In this document: piece by piece, positions 15,504 to 25,092 of the stretch
How positions within the stretch are numbered: position 1 is the first letter of the stretch
How the letters are laid out: every line of letters begins with the position of its first letter
Assembly (NCBI GenBank): GCA_016928415.1
Contig: JAFGKU010000146.1
Coordinates: forward strand, 1-43,196
Length of the DNA stretch: 43,196 nucleotides
Direction: 5' to 3'
Source of the DNA: Spirochaetales bacterium
Lineage (GTDB): Bacteria; Spirochaetota; Spirochaetia; SZUA-6; JAFGRV01
Translations under genes and position numbers: made by a program
Notes under the pieces: generated by a model
Databases searched by the model: none
What the model was told of the DNA's origin: nothing
What the model saw: only the letters and a program-made list of their open reading frames with translations

Positions 15504-18002
15504 ATGGAATTTGAGGTCAGTCTATCCTTAGGGCAGTTTCTCTTGCCCCCTGTCTGTGCCGGTATATTGTTGTTCAGCTTTTTGTTTTACTGCTTTATCT
15601 GCCTGCAAAGAAAAGAAAAAATCTACATTTCCATGGCATTCCTCTGTTTACTGGGATTTATTTTCACTTTTTCAGAAACCATGATACTCACGCTGGGAGG
15701 ATGGCTGAAGCAGAGTACAGCCGGTATTCAATTCCACAGGATAGAACAGCTTGCAGGAACGTTTTTCCTGTTCGGTACACCCTATCTTATTATCCAGCTG
15801 CTGGAATTAAACGCGGTGTTGAAAAAAATAACGCGGATAATAGTGATGGCAGGCCTTGCCTTTTCCCTTGTCTCAACGGTTCTGGCATTTGTAATGCCGG
15901 ATTTGTTCATTTCAGTATCCCATCATCATCCCCAATGGCTTATAGCGGAATCCTATTACGGACGGGGCCGGGAAGGCCCCGTTATCATGATTCGCGATAT
16001 CCTTCTGGCACTTACCACACTCTATTGCCTGGGTGCATTGATCTACGATTTGATCATCCATAAGAAATCACGCTACACGCTTCCCATAATTCTGGGCCTC
16101 ACCATCGGGATTTATGCCGCCTTCTGTGACATCATGTACGTGTATACGCATATCCAGTTCGATTTTTTCCAGGGCATCAACTTTTCCCGGTTTACGGCGG
16201 GCATCACATTTTTCATCACTTCGGCCGTTTTCAGCGTCTTGACTGTCTTTATAGACAAGGTCAGTGAATTGAATGTCGCTTACAAGGCCTTGAATGAAAG
16301 CTATGACCGCTTCAGCCAGATTTCAGACAATATAAACGAAGCCTTCTGGCTTATAGATTACAGAAATAATCACCTTCTTTTCATCAATCCCGCTTTTGAA
16401 AAAATATGGGGGATACCCAGGAAGGAACTGTATTTATCGCCCCTTATCTGGATGAAGAAAATCTGTAAAAGCGATAAAGCACGGGTAAGCTCGTTTTATG
16501 AAAAAGAAAGCATCGCAACCGGCGGTGAAATAGAATACAAGATCAGAATCTCGGGTTCGAAGATAAAATGGATACGGGAAGCGGTGTTTCCCGTTTACCA
16601 GGAAGGTGAACTGAAATACCTCGTACGCCTGACGGACGATATTACGGCCAAGAAAAAGGCTGAAAAAAACCTTGCCTACCTGGCCTATTACGATTCACTC
16701 ACGACATTACCGAACAGAAAATCCTTTTACAAGGAACTGTCGGAAACCATTATAAAGGCAAGAAGGCACACATCAGAAAAAACGAGGGCCCTGCTTTTCA
16801 TCGATATTGATAATTTCAAGCTCGTCAATGATACACTGGGACATCTGGCCGGCGACGAGCTGCTGATAAAGGTCGGGGAACGGATAAAAAAAATCCTGCG
16901 GCAAAGCGACTGTATTTTCAGGCTCGGCAGCGATGAATTTACGATTATACTGTCCTCCCTGTACAGGAATTCCGACGCGGGACTCGTTGCCCAGAAACTG
17001 AAGGAAGATCTGGGGCAACCCTTCGTTATTTACGGCCAGGAAATAAATATATCCGTCAGCATGGGCATCTGTACGTATCCGAAGGACGGGGAAAACGCGG
17101 ATATCCTCATGCAGCATGCGGATATCGCCCTGTTCGAGGCTAAAAAGAAAAAGGACAATTACCAGTTCTTCACCCACTCCATGCAGGCTGAAGCGGAGAA
17201 AAGGGTAAGCCTGGCAAGCCAGCTGCGCGCCGCCATCGAAAAGGAAAATGAATTCGTCCTGTACTACCAGCCTCAAGTGGACCCTGATGGAAAAATAATC
17301 GGTACCGAGGCCCTGATCCGCTGGTACCACAACGGGAAAATCATTTCACCCATAGAATTTATTCCAATAGCGGAAGAAACAGGCCTCATCATACCTTTGG
17401 GCGAATGGGTTCTGCGTACCGCCTGTATGCAACGACAGAAATGGCAGGAGGCGGGAATAAAAGAGATTAAAATATCAATAAATCTTTCGCCCAGGCAATT
17501 CAGGCAAAAGGACCTGAATGAAATCATATTACGAATCATCAGGGATTCGGGTGTGGACTATCAATCCTTTGATTTTGAAATTACGGAAAGCAGCATCATG
17601 GAGGATCCTGATGTCACCATTTCCAAAATACGGGAATTCAAGGAGCGGGGTATCAGTATTTCCATTGATGATTTTGGAACCGAGTATTCTTCCCTGAGTT
17701 ATCTGCAGAAACTCCCCGTTACCAACCTGAAAATTGATAAAAGTTTCGTGGTTGAAATGGAATCCAATAACAATAATGCCAAACTTGTGAACGCCATTAT
17801 CCACCTGGCCCATAACCTCCAGATAAAAACCGTAGCCGAGGGGGTGGAAAATGAACAGCAGGTCCTCCTCCTGCAGATGGCCGGGTGTGACACGATGCAG
17901 GGATTCTTTTTCGGGAAGCCGCAGCCGCCCGATATTTTCACCAGGATGCTTCTTTCCAACCGGAAACTCAACAAAAAAGGCCGCGCATCAATGGAAATTT
18001 GA
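15504..18002 (+). CDS. 7TM-PAS-GGDEF-EAL cyclic-di-GMP protein
   Basis: 832 residues. About 10-255 holds around seven transmembrane helices, like the N-terminal 7TM sensor regions of histidine kinases. A PAS domain spans about 268-390, a GGDEF domain 395-560 and an EAL domain 575-825. The cyclase signature is GSDEF (475-479), with Ser for the second Gly, so cyclase activity may be weak or lost. The EAL phosphodiesterase looks intact: E602-A-L, INLSPRQF, FEITES, IDDFGTEYSSL, LKIDKSF and VAEGVEN are all present. It therefore probably degrades c-di-GMP in response to a membrane or PAS signal, with the GGDEF part possibly a GTP-binding regulatory domain. It lies 71 bp upstream of mnmE. Confidence 0.92.
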   Translation: MEFEVSLSLGQFLLPPVCAGILLFSFLFYCFICLQRKEKIYISMAFLCLLGFIFTFSETMILTLGGWLKQSTAGIQFHRIEQLAGTFFLFGTPYLIIQLLELNAVLKKITRIIVMAGLAFSLVSTVLAFVMPDLFISVSHHHPQWLIAESYYGRGREGPVIMIRDILLALTTLYCLGALIYDLIIHKKSRYTLPIILGLTIGIYAAFCDIMYVYTHIQFDFFQGINFSRFTAGITFFITSAVFSVLTVFIDKVSELNVAYKALNESYDRFSQISDNINEAFWLIDYRNNHLLFINPAFEKIWGIPRKELYLSPLIWMKKICKSDKARVSSFYEKESIATGGEIEYKIRISGSKIKWIREAVFPVYQEGELKYLVRLTDDITAKKKAEKNLAYLAYYDSLTTLPNRKSFYKELSETIIKARRHTSEKTRALLFIDIDNFKLVNDTLGHLAGDELLIKVGERIKKILRQSDCIFRLGSDEFTIILSSLYRNSDAGLVAQKLKEDLGQPFVIYGQEINISVSMGICTYPKDGENADILMQHADIALFEAKKKKDNYQFFTHSMQAEAEKRVSLASQLRAAIEKENEFVLYYQPQVDPDGKIIGTEALIRWYHNGKIISPIEFIPIAEETGLIIPLGEWVLRTACMQRQKWQEAGIKEIKISINLSPRQFRQKDLNEIILRIIRDSGVDYQSFDFEITESSIMEDPDVTISKIREFKERGISISIDDFGTEYSSLSYLQKLPVTNLKIDKSFVVEMESNNNNAKLVNAIIHLAHNLQIKTVAEGVENEQQVLLLQMAGCDTMQGFFFGKPQPPDIFTRMLLSNRKLNKKGRASMEI

Positions 18003-18037
18003 CGCAGCAATAATCCACCCCGAAAAACCCGCACTTC

Positions 18038-18067
18038 TTGCCAAAACAGGGAGTTTAGGGTTATCTT
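18038..18067 (+). promoter_or_regulatory. Possible promoter of mnmE, leaderless geometry
   Basis: TTGCCA (18038-18043), 18-bp spacer, TATCTT (18062-18067), ending 6 nt before the ATG. A short inverted repeat GGTTA-TCT-TAACC overlaps the -10. No clear ribosome site is present. Confidence 0.4.
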
Positions 18068-18073
18068 AACCGA

Positions 18074-19432
18074 ATGAAGATATTTTCAGACAGGGAACCC
18101 ATCGTGGCATTGGCCAGTCCCTGGGGAGAAAGCGCCATTGCCGTTTTAAGGATTTCAGGTGAAGGCTCCCATTCATTACTGGAACGCGTATTCAAAGGAA
18201 GCAAAAAACCGGTCAATGTACCGGGACACACTCTTGTAAGGGGAACCCTCTGCGGGGCCGGTACGAATCAATCCATCGATGATGTACTGCTGGCCGTTTA
18301 TAAAAGTCCCGCGAGTTATACGGGCGAGGAAGCGGCGGAAATTTTCTGTCACGGCAGTCTCGCCGTAATCAAGGCGGCGCTTGAATTACTTACGGTAAAC
18401 GGCTTCCGTCCGGCCAATCCCGGTGAATTCACCCTGCGTGCTTTCATGAACAAGAAAATGGACTTAACACGTGCCGAAGCGGTGAACGAAATCATCCGCT
18501 CAAGAACGGACAAGGCCCGGGCCCTTGCCCTGAACAGGCTGAATGGCAGCATAGAAACGCAAATAAACGAGATCAAGGACAGGGTAACAACCATGGTGTC
18601 TGCTTTGGAAGTCCAGCTGGATTATCCGGAGGAGGAAACGGAAAACGATTTTGATTTTATAAAGGAAGCCGGTGACGCAAAGCAAAGAATAGAACGCCTG
18701 TTATCAACCTATTCAGCCGGGCGCATCATTCAGGAAGGAATCAGTATGGTTCTGGCAGGACGCACCAATGCAGGAAAGTCCACGTTGTTCAACCTGCTGG
18801 TAAAGGAGGACCGGGCCATCGTATCCGATGTCCATGGTACGACGCGCGACTACATTGAAGGGGCCATCTCCGTGGAGGGCATCCCCGTAAGGCTTTTTGA
18901 CACGGCGGGACTCAGGATTTCAGAGGAGCCCCTGGAGCGGGAGGGAATGAAACGCACCAGGAACCTCATATCCGGCGCAAGCATTCTTATTTACATAGTC
19001 GATGCCACACAGGGGCTTACCACGGAGGATGAAGAATTCATGGCCCGTTACCGGGATAAGGTAAAAATAATCATTGTCTACAATAAAATTGACGTACACC
19101 CCGAAGGCTGCCCCGAAAATGGCGTTCCGGTAAGCGCCCTTTCAGGAAAAGGACTCGATTTACTCAATAAAACCATCGTAATGACGGCGATCGGAACTTC
19201 GGCACCCGATGCTTCGGAAGCGGTCATAGACTCCATCAGGCAAAAGGAATGCCTGTCCAATGCAGGCAGGGGCCTGGATGATTTCATGGAAGGCATCAAA
19301 GGGCACATGCCGCTCGATGTACTTGCCGTCTGCCTGAAGGATACGGTGGACGCACTTGGGGAATTGACCGGCGAGGTGACGTCCGAGGAAATACTGGAAA
19401 AAATGTTTTCTAAATTCTGCGTGGGAAAATGA
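18074..19432 (+). CDS. mnmE: tRNA modification GTPase MnmE
   Basis: 452 residues, usual length. With MnmG it installs the (carboxymethyl)aminomethyl group at C5 of U34 in certain tRNAs. Domains: an N-terminal folate-binding domain (1-120, [20 protein letters not shown] and [14 protein letters not shown]), a helical domain, and an inserted G domain with G1 GRTNAGKST, the switch sequence [11 protein letters not shown]3 DTAG and G4 NKID. The C-terminal tail FCVGK carries the conserved catalytic cysteine. Its stop overlaps the mnmG start by 4 nt (ATGA), so the two are translationally coupled. Confidence 0.97.
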   Translation: MKIFSDREPIVALASPWGESAIAVLRISGEGSHSLLERVFKGSKKPVNVPGHTLVRGTLCGAGTNQSIDDVLLAVYKSPASYTGEEAAEIFCHGSLAVIKAALELLTVNGFRPANPGEFTLRAFMNKKMDLTRAEAVNEIIRSRTDKARALALNRLNGSIETQINEIKDRVTTMVSALEVQLDYPEEETENDFDFIKEAGDAKQRIERLLSTYSAGRIIQEGISMVLAGRTNAGKSTLFNLLVKEDRAIVSDVHGTTRDYIEGAISVEGIPVRLFDTAGLRISEEPLEREGMKRTRNLISGASILIYIVDATQGLTTEDEEFMARYRDKVKIIIVYNKIDVHPEGCPENGVPVSALSGKGLDLLNKTIVMTAIGTSAPDASEAVIDSIRQKECLSNAGRGLDDFMEGIKGHMPLDVLAVCLKDTVDALGELTGEVTSEEILEKMFSKFCVGK

Positions 19433-21288
19433 CGATGGATTTTGATGCGATTGTCATAGGCGGCGGCCACGCCGGAATTGAAGCGGCGCTTGCTCTGAGC
19501 CGCCTCAATTTCAAAACACTTCTCATTACCCAGAACCTGGACTGCATCGGAAAAATGTCGTGCAACCCGGCCATAGGCGGTCTGGCAAAGGGAAATCTGG
19601 TCCGCGAAATAGACGCGCTGGGAGGCCAGATGGCCCGGCTCATCGACGCGACAATGATTCAATACCGCCTGTTGAACGAAAGCAAGGGACCCGCCGTGCA
19701 GGCGCCCCGCGCCCAGGCCGACATGTATGAATATGCCTGTCTTGCCAGGTGGGTCATGGAAAAACAGGCGGGGCTGGAGCTTTTCCAGGACACGGCCACC
19801 GATTTTTTACTGAATTCACGGGGAGATGAAATACGGGGCGTCGTTACGGAACGGGGGAAATCCTTTACATGCCGGACGGCTGTTTTAACAACAGGGACGT
19901 TCATGGAAGCGAAGATATTCATTGGCAATTACACTGCCGTCTCAGGCAGGATAGGCGAACCTGCGGCGATGGGTCTCGGGCCGAACCTGAGTAAAATGGG
20001 TTTCACACTGGGGCGGCTGAAAACGGGCACACCGGCGCGGGTATTAAAAAGTTCCCTTCATTTTGACAGGATGACTTTACAGGAGGGTGACAAGGCCATG
20101 ATTCCCTTCTCGTATTTCAACGACAGCATAGAAAGGCCGTCGGTCCCCTGTCATATCACCCACACAACGGAGGAAACGCATAAAATCATCCGTGACAATA
20201 TTCACCTCTCCCCCCTTTACGGCGGGAAAATCACCGGTATAGGACCGAGGTACTGCCCGTCCATCGAAGACAAGGTTATGCGGTTCCCCGAACGGCAGCG
20301 GCACCAGGTTTTCGTGGAACCGGAAGGCCTTCAATCCGAGGAAATGTACTTAAACGGCATTTCCTCGTCGCTCCCGGAGGATGTGCAGGAAAAATTCCTG
20401 CGGACCGTTCCCGGTTTCGAAGACATGGTCATCATGAAGCCGGGATACGCGGTGGAGTATGATTATGTAGACCCGACACAGCTGTCCCCTTCCCTTGAAA
20501 CAAAGCGCGTACAGGGCCTTTTCATAGCAGGGCAAACCAATGGCACTTCCGGTTACGAAGAAGCGGCTGCTCAAGGGTTGATGGCGGGAATCAATGCCGC
20601 CATGAAAATGCAGGGTAAAGAGCCGCTCATCCTCTCCCGGGCCGAAGCTTATGCCGGCGTTCTTATCGACGACCTTGTAACCCGCGGAACCAAAGAACCG
20701 TACAGGCTCTTCACATCCCGGGCGGAATACAGGCTGTCCCTGCGCCATGATGCCTGTGATATGCGTTTGTTTGAAAAAGCCATGGCCGTAGGGCTCCATG
20801 GCGAGGAGGCCGCGGAACGCCTTAAGAACAAGAAAAATACCCTGGAAGAAATAAAAACACTTCTTGCCGAAAGAAAAATAAAAACAGGAGATGCACAAAA
20901 AATAGGACAGCTTAAAAGCCATACGGGCGAATCGCTGGCTGTCGCCCTGAAAGACCCGCTCGTTCAAATTAAAAACCTGGGAATAATCTGTGATACTTTA
21001 AACGGCAGGGACCCGCGTCACTTGAAACAGGTGGAGCTTGACATCAAATATGAAGGTTATATCAAGCGCCAGGAGGAACAGATAAAAAGGTTCGAACGCC
21101 TGGAGAGCCTGAAAATACCGGAAGAATTCAACTACGATACCGTTACGGGTCTGTCTACGGAATCGAGGGAAAAACTGAAAAAAATCCGCCCCGTTTCCCT
21201 GGGACAGGCATCACGTATTTCGGGCGTCAGACCCGCAGACATATCCTTATTATTAGTCTACCTAAGAAACCCCTGCAAGCAGGTGTAA
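19429..21288 (+). CDS. mnmG: tRNA uridine-5-carboxymethylaminomethyl modification enzyme MnmG (GidA)
   Basis: 619 residues, family length. FAD-dependent partner of MnmE. The N-terminal dinucleotide-binding motif is [19 protein letters not shown], then [22 protein letters not shown], an invariant stretch. Later come [21 protein letters not shown] and [20 protein letters not shown], plus the C-terminal region ending [13 protein letters not shown]. Starts at ATG 19429 within the mnmE stop. Followed after 21 bp by a GGDEF gene, with which it may be cotranscribed. Confidence 0.98.
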   Translation: MTMDFDAIVIGGGHAGIEAALALSRLNFKTLLITQNLDCIGKMSCNPAIGGLAKGNLVREIDALGGQMARLIDATMIQYRLLNESKGPAVQAPRAQADMYEYACLARWVMEKQAGLELFQDTATDFLLNSRGDEIRGVVTERGKSFTCRTAVLTTGTFMEAKIFIGNYTAVSGRIGEPAAMGLGPNLSKMGFTLGRLKTGTPARVLKSSLHFDRMTLQEGDKAMIPFSYFNDSIERPSVPCHITHTTEETHKIIRDNIHLSPLYGGKITGIGPRYCPSIEDKVMRFPERQRHQVFVEPEGLQSEEMYLNGISSSLPEDVQEKFLRTVPGFEDMVIMKPGYAVEYDYVDPTQLSPSLETKRVQGLFIAGQTNGTSGYEEAAAQGLMAGINAAMKMQGKEPLILSRAEAYAGVLIDDLVTRGTKEPYRLFTSRAEYRLSLRHDACDMRLFEKAMAVGLHGEEAAERLKNKKNTLEEIKTLLAERKIKTGDAQKIGQLKSHTGESLAVALKDPLVQIKNLGIICDTLNGRDPRHLKQVELDIKYEGYIKRQEEQIKRFERLESLKIPEEFNYDTVTGLSTESREKLKKIRPVSLGQASRISGVRPADISLLLVYLRNPCKQV

Positions 21289-21309
21289 AAGGATTGTAAC
21301 GGAAGGATT

Positions 21310-23658
21310 ATGAATCAAAAGAGACCTGTTATCGGTTTTCAGATAAACACGCTTTTCGGCAGCTACCAGGAACAGCTTTTAAAGGGCGTCCTCGACGAGG
21401 CAAAATTACACGACGTCAATCTCCTTGTCATACCGGCGGGTTTTTTCCCGCCGGTCGGACCTTATTTTTATCAATACGAAGTAATCAATCATTTTATCAC
21501 GAAGAAAAACCTGGACGGTCTCATCATGGCCACCGGTACGCTTTTCAATTATTCCGTCCGGGAAGAAATGTATACTTTCATCAAAAATCTCTCTCCCATG
21601 CCCATCGTCAGCCTGTCCGTTGCCCTCAAGGGAATCCCCTCAATCCTTATCGACAATAAAAGCGGCATACGGGAAATCATGGAGCACCTGATCCTCTTTC
21701 ACGGATTTAAAAAAATCGCGTTTATCAAGGGTGCGGAAAACAACACGGACGCAGAGGAAAGATTTGATGCATACCTGGAATCACTGGAAAGGCACCAAAT
21801 AGAGCCGGACCCGGATATTATCATACCCGGCGATTTTACACGGGAAGCGGGCATTGCCGCCGGTAACAAGCTTTACCACTGGACGGATAAAATACAGGCC
21901 ATTGTTGCGGCAAATGATGACATGGCTGTTTATGCCATGGAAACCCTCACAAAACTGGGAGTGGATATACCGGGCCAATGCGCCGTTACCGGTTTCGACG
22001 ACCGAAAGGAATCCCAATACATCCGGACACCGCTTACCACGGTAAACCAGCCTGCCGAACAACAGGCCAGGGAGGCCTTGCGGATGGCCGCTGCGCTTGT
22101 TAAAGGCGAAAAGGTTCCCGAACGCATCGTTCTTCCCACCCGGATGATCATAAGGGCATCCTGCGGATGCTATTCCGGATCAATCGTTGCCCTGAACAGC
22201 GAAGGTTCTTCAGAAGGAGCCGGTAAAATTAAAACAGAAAATCTCATTCCCGGTGTAACTTCCGATCCTGCAAGGGTCAAGAAATTGACGGCACAGGTTT
22301 CACGTCTTTTCGATAAATACGGCAAAGGTTCGGGCAATAAAAAAAACGGGAGCACTTTTATAAAGGAATTCAACACCCTTATTGATAAAAACAGGGACTG
22401 GATCGGACTCAAGTCCTGGCAGCATATACTGAGTCTGGCCTATGGCAATCTCCGCAAAAAACCGCCTGCCTCGGGCCTTCAATCCCGGTACGAAATTCTC
22501 TTTCATCAAGCCAGGATACTGGTCTCGGAAAACCTCAATTATTCCCAGGGGAAAAAAAACCTGGAAATGATCCTGGAACTGGACCGGCTGCGGGACGGAA
22601 TCCTCAATGTGATGATCCGCAGCACGTTTATAGAAGACCTCCTGGATGAACTGGCATCCACCCTTCCTCAACTCGGCGTGGGAAGCTGCTACATCGTCCT
22701 TTATGAAATGGAAATCACGCACAAGCTGGGCATGCAGTGGAAATTCCCCGCCAACGCCGAAATGGTTCTGGCATATAATGAAAAAGGCAGAAAAAAACTC
22801 TCCAGGAAACAAAAACAGATGTGTCCCGTTTCGAGGCTTCCCTTTCACCTCATGCCGGGCGACAGGCGCACATCCCTCATTATATGCGACCTCTTTTTCA
22901 GCGAGGAACAATTCGGATACGCATTGTTCGAGGCGGGATTCACCAATTTCACTTTTTTGGAGACAATCCGTCTCCAGATCTGCAATGCATTGAAGGTAAC
23001 CCGCCTGATCAAGGAAGGTGAAAAGGCGGAAATCAGGCTGAAATCGGCCAACCGGAAATTGAAAAAATCACTTACCGACCAGTTTGAATTGAACACGGCC
23101 CTCACGAAGGCCAAGCAGAAACTGGATGAGGTCAATGAAAAACTCAAGCAGCTTTCCATCACGGATGAACTGTCCGGCGTGTATAACCGGCGCTATTTCA
23201 ACGAAAAATTCATGGAGGAATTCCAAAGCGCACTCAGGTTGAAGAAACGGCTTGCCATCCTCATACTTGACATTGATTATTTCAAGAAAATCAATGACCG
23301 TTACGGACACAAGGCCGGAGACCTCTGCATCAGCACGATCGCACAAAAAATCCAGCGGAGTTTAAACCGCCGGATGGATATTCTTATGCGGTACGGGGGG
23401 GATGAATTCATCATACTCCTGTTCGATTCGACAAAAGAAGGCGTGGGGATAGTCGCGGAAAGGATCAGGGCTGGCCTGGCGGCAGAGCCGGTCGTTTTTG
23501 AAGCCACTGAAATATCCGTTACGGTAAGCATCGGATGCGCCTCCGTCATTCCCCAAAAGGGCATGAATCCCGAGGATCTTTTCGTACTCGCCGATACGTC
23601 ACTCTATGAGGCGAAAGAAACGGGCAGGAACAGGGTCGTTGTCAAATCGATAAATTAA
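21310..23658 (+). CDS. LacI-type sensor domain fused to GGDEF diguanylate cyclase
   Basis: 782 residues, no signal peptide and no membrane segment. Residues 1-280 are a type I periplasmic-binding/LacI sensor fold without the LacI DNA-binding head, closing with a RASCGC segment that ends such sensors in related proteins. About 300-560 is a helical linker region, and 570-615 is coiled coil (KKSLTDQFELNTALTKAKQ...). A GGDEF domain follows, 620-782, with intact GGDEF at 696-700 and an RxxD inhibition site (RRMD) five residues upstream. It should make c-di-GMP in response to a cytosolic ligand, probably a sugar. Good ribosome site GGAAGGA. Last gene of the mnmE-mnmG run; a repeat element starts 3 bp after its stop. 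Confidence 0.93.
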   Translation: MNQKRPVIGFQINTLFGSYQEQLLKGVLDEAKLHDVNLLVIPAGFFPPVGPYFYQYEVINHFITKKNLDGLIMATGTLFNYSVREEMYTFIKNLSPMPIVSLSVALKGIPSILIDNKSGIREIMEHLILFHGFKKIAFIKGAENNTDAEERFDAYLESLERHQIEPDPDIIIPGDFTREAGIAAGNKLYHWTDKIQAIVAANDDMAVYAMETLTKLGVDIPGQCAVTGFDDRKESQYIRTPLTTVNQPAEQQAREALRMAAALVKGEKVPERIVLPTRMIIRASCGCYSGSIVALNSEGSSEGAGKIKTENLIPGVTSDPARVKKLTAQVSRLFDKYGKGSGNKKNGSTFIKEFNTLIDKNRDWIGLKSWQHILSLAYGNLRKKPPASGLQSRYEILFHQARILVSENLNYSQGKKNLEMILELDRLRDGILNVMIRSTFIEDLLDELASTLPQLGVGSCYIVLYEMEITHKLGMQWKFPANAEMVLAYNEKGRKKLSRKQKQMCPVSRLPFHLMPGDRRTSLIICDLFFSEEQFGYALFEAGFTNFTFLETIRLQICNALKVTRLIKEGEKAEIRLKSANRKLKKSLTDQFELNTALTKAKQKLDEVNEKLKQLSITDELSGVYNRRYFNEKFMEEFQSALRLKKRLAILILDIDYFKKINDRYGHKAGDLCISTIAQKIQRSLNRRMDILMRYGGDEFIILLFDSTKEGVGIVAERIRAGLAAEPVVFEATEISVTVSIGCASVIPQKGMNPEDLFVLADTSLYEAKETGRNRVVVKSIN

Positions 23659-23660
23659 AG

Positions 23661-23767
23661 GGCACCTCTAAAAACCCCTGTTTTTAAAGGGTTTTGATTG
23701 CCTACGCACAGGCCAAAACGCAGTAACGTTTTAAAACGGCTCTCATAAGGAGGTTTTTGGAGGTGCC
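23661..23767. repeat. Inverted-repeat element, copy 2 (MITE-like)
   Basis: 107 bp between two convergent genes. The left end is GGCACCTCTAAAAACCCC and the right end the inverse of GGCACCTCCAAAAACC (15 of 16 matched). The inner block up to GGGTTTTGATT and the right block AAGGAGGTTTTT match copy 1 at 20-96; the centre differs in length and sequence. The left arm alone can fold (AAAACCC/GGGTTTT), so it may also act as a terminator. No ORF inside. Confidence 0.75.
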
Positions 23768-23773
23768 TCTCTC

Positions 23774-24928
23774 CTAAAATAAATTTTCCTGCTCCTCGAA
23801 ATTGTAAAAGGAAGACGGATCGTTCTGGTTTGCGTGTTCCGCCGATATCCATTCAAAGGATCTTGAGACATTCGCATAATGAACCTCGTCAAAATATCCG
23901 TCCACACCCCTGTCATACGTTCCCGCCCAGTTCACGTTTCCCAGGAAAAATTCGGTGGCGGAGTCGTCGTTTAACGTGCCGGTGGTGTCCGAAGCACCGG
24001 TTGAACCCGTGGACGTATTTTCGTAGATGGTGATTCCGGAAGAATTGAACGTTCCGTCCCATATAACCGTGTAAAGATACCAGATATCGTTTTCCGAAAG
24101 GGTTGCCCAATACCGTCTTACATCGCCGCCGGAAAAACCCCTTTGCCAATAAAGGGCGTCGGGATTGGCCCAATAGGCATCGAAGCCCTTGTTGGCAAAC
24201 CTCCTGCCATTGGGAACGGAAGCCGTGCTCGGTATCTGGCACCAGAAAGACAGGGTTAGAGGGCCTAAATTGGCCATTGAAGATCCGGATCCAAAGCTGA
24301 TGGCATCGGTATCCACCCCGTTATTAAACCGCTGGCCCTGGCCTATTTTACCCGCGGCATTGGCCGGGGTTGTATTGACCCGTCCGGACAGGCCGCTCCC
24401 GCCCGTTCCATGATTGGCATTGGGGGAACTGTCTTCGTACTCACCGGCCGTACCGCTGCCCGTTTCATTCAGGTGCCAGACACCGGCGTATCCATTGGAC
24501 CACACGTCGGTGCTGTTGGACGCATTATAATCGGAATTCCCGTAATATATATAAAATACTGAATCGGCCGTGCTGGATAGCAGGGGGGCCTTGAACCATA
24601 ATTCACCCGTACTCCCGCCTTTATTGAGGTCGACAATTTCCCTCCTTAAAAGGGTCACCCCGTCCGAATCGGTGACAACAAGGTCGCCAAAGTCCACCTC
24701 TACGGTCGTAAAGAAATTGGTAGCCGCAAAATCCGACAGGTTGACAAGAACCGGGAAATCGGTCAGGTCAGCATCAATATTGGCCGAAGGGACGGTCAGT
24801 TTGATCCTGTAGGTCCAGTTGTCCGATACGATCTTCGTGGGTTCCAAAGGGATCTCCACGGGACCGCAGGCACCCAGAAACAGTAAACAAAGCAAAAGAT
24901 AATGACAGCCATATATTATCTTTTTCAT
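23774..24928 (-). CDS. DUF2341/LamG-type lipoprotein
   Basis: 384 residues. Signal peptide MKKIIYGCHYLLLCLLF with lipobox LGAC (Cys21), so lipid anchored. About 36-135 is a DUF2341 domain (W.YRIKLTV, DFPVLVNL, YIYYGN). About 145-375 is a concanavalin-A/LamG-like jelly roll (AGVWHLNETGSGTAGEYEDSS, FVSVwC-like strand LTLSFWCQ, GYFDEVHYANVSRS..WI.A.). Such domains bind carbohydrate or other surface ligands, and no catalytic residues are seen. Ribosome site AAGGAGG. It stands alone on the opposite strand to the surrounding tRNA/rRNA-modification genes and has the repeat element 6 bp past its stop. Confidence 0.88.
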   Translation of the reverse strand: MKKIIYGCHYLLLCLLFLGACGPVEIPLEPTKIVSDNWTYRIKLTVPSANIDADLTDFPVLVNLSDFAATNFFTTVEVDFGDLVVTDSDGVTLLRREIVDLNKGGSTGELWFKAPLLSSTADSVFYIYYGNSDYNASNSTDVWSNGYAGVWHLNETGSGTAGEYEDSSPNANHGTGGSGLSGRVNTTPANAAGKIGQGQRFNNGVDTDAISFGSGSSMANLGPLTLSFWCQIPSTASVPNGRRFANKGFDAYWANPDALYWQRGFSGGDVRRYWATLSENDIWYLYTVIWDGTFNSSGITIYENTSTGSTGASDTTGTLNDDSATEFFLGNVNWAGTYDRGVDGYFDEVHYANVSRSFEWISAEHANQNDPSSFYNFEEQENLF

Positions 24929-24993
24929 AAAAACCTCCTTAAACAGGCATAATTCATCTTTTCAGAATGAAAACGCCCATCAATACTATAAAA

Positions 24994-25021
24994 AGTATAT
25001 TGATTATAATGACAAAGTCAA
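24994..25021 (-). promoter_or_regulatory. Sigma-70 type promoter of the LamG lipoprotein gene
   Basis: Minus strand: TTGACT (25016-25021), 16-bp spacer, TATACT (24994-24999). A short dyad ATACT/AGTAT (24984-24998) covers the -10 and start point and could be an operator. Confidence 0.6.
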
Positions 25022-25028
25022 ATTTTAT
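25000..25028 (+). promoter_or_regulatory. Possible promoter of rsmG, overlapping the divergent one
   Basis: TTGATT (25000-25005), 17-bp spacer, TTTTAT (25023-25028). Weak -10. It overlaps the divergent lipoprotein promoter, so the two would compete. A short GC hairpin (CCGCC/GGCGG, 25047-25059) lies in the leader. Confidence 0.35.
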
Positions 25029-25092
25029 ATAGCAAGTCAACCACCACCGCCAAAGGCGGCGGGAACACACCCTTGCCTAATTTTTCCAGGCC

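Noticed and set aside
20350-20967. Long antisense ORFs (for example 20350-20967, 22300-22911, 16773-17330)
   Set aside because: They lie fully inside well-identified genes on the other strand, with no ribosome site or recognisable motif.
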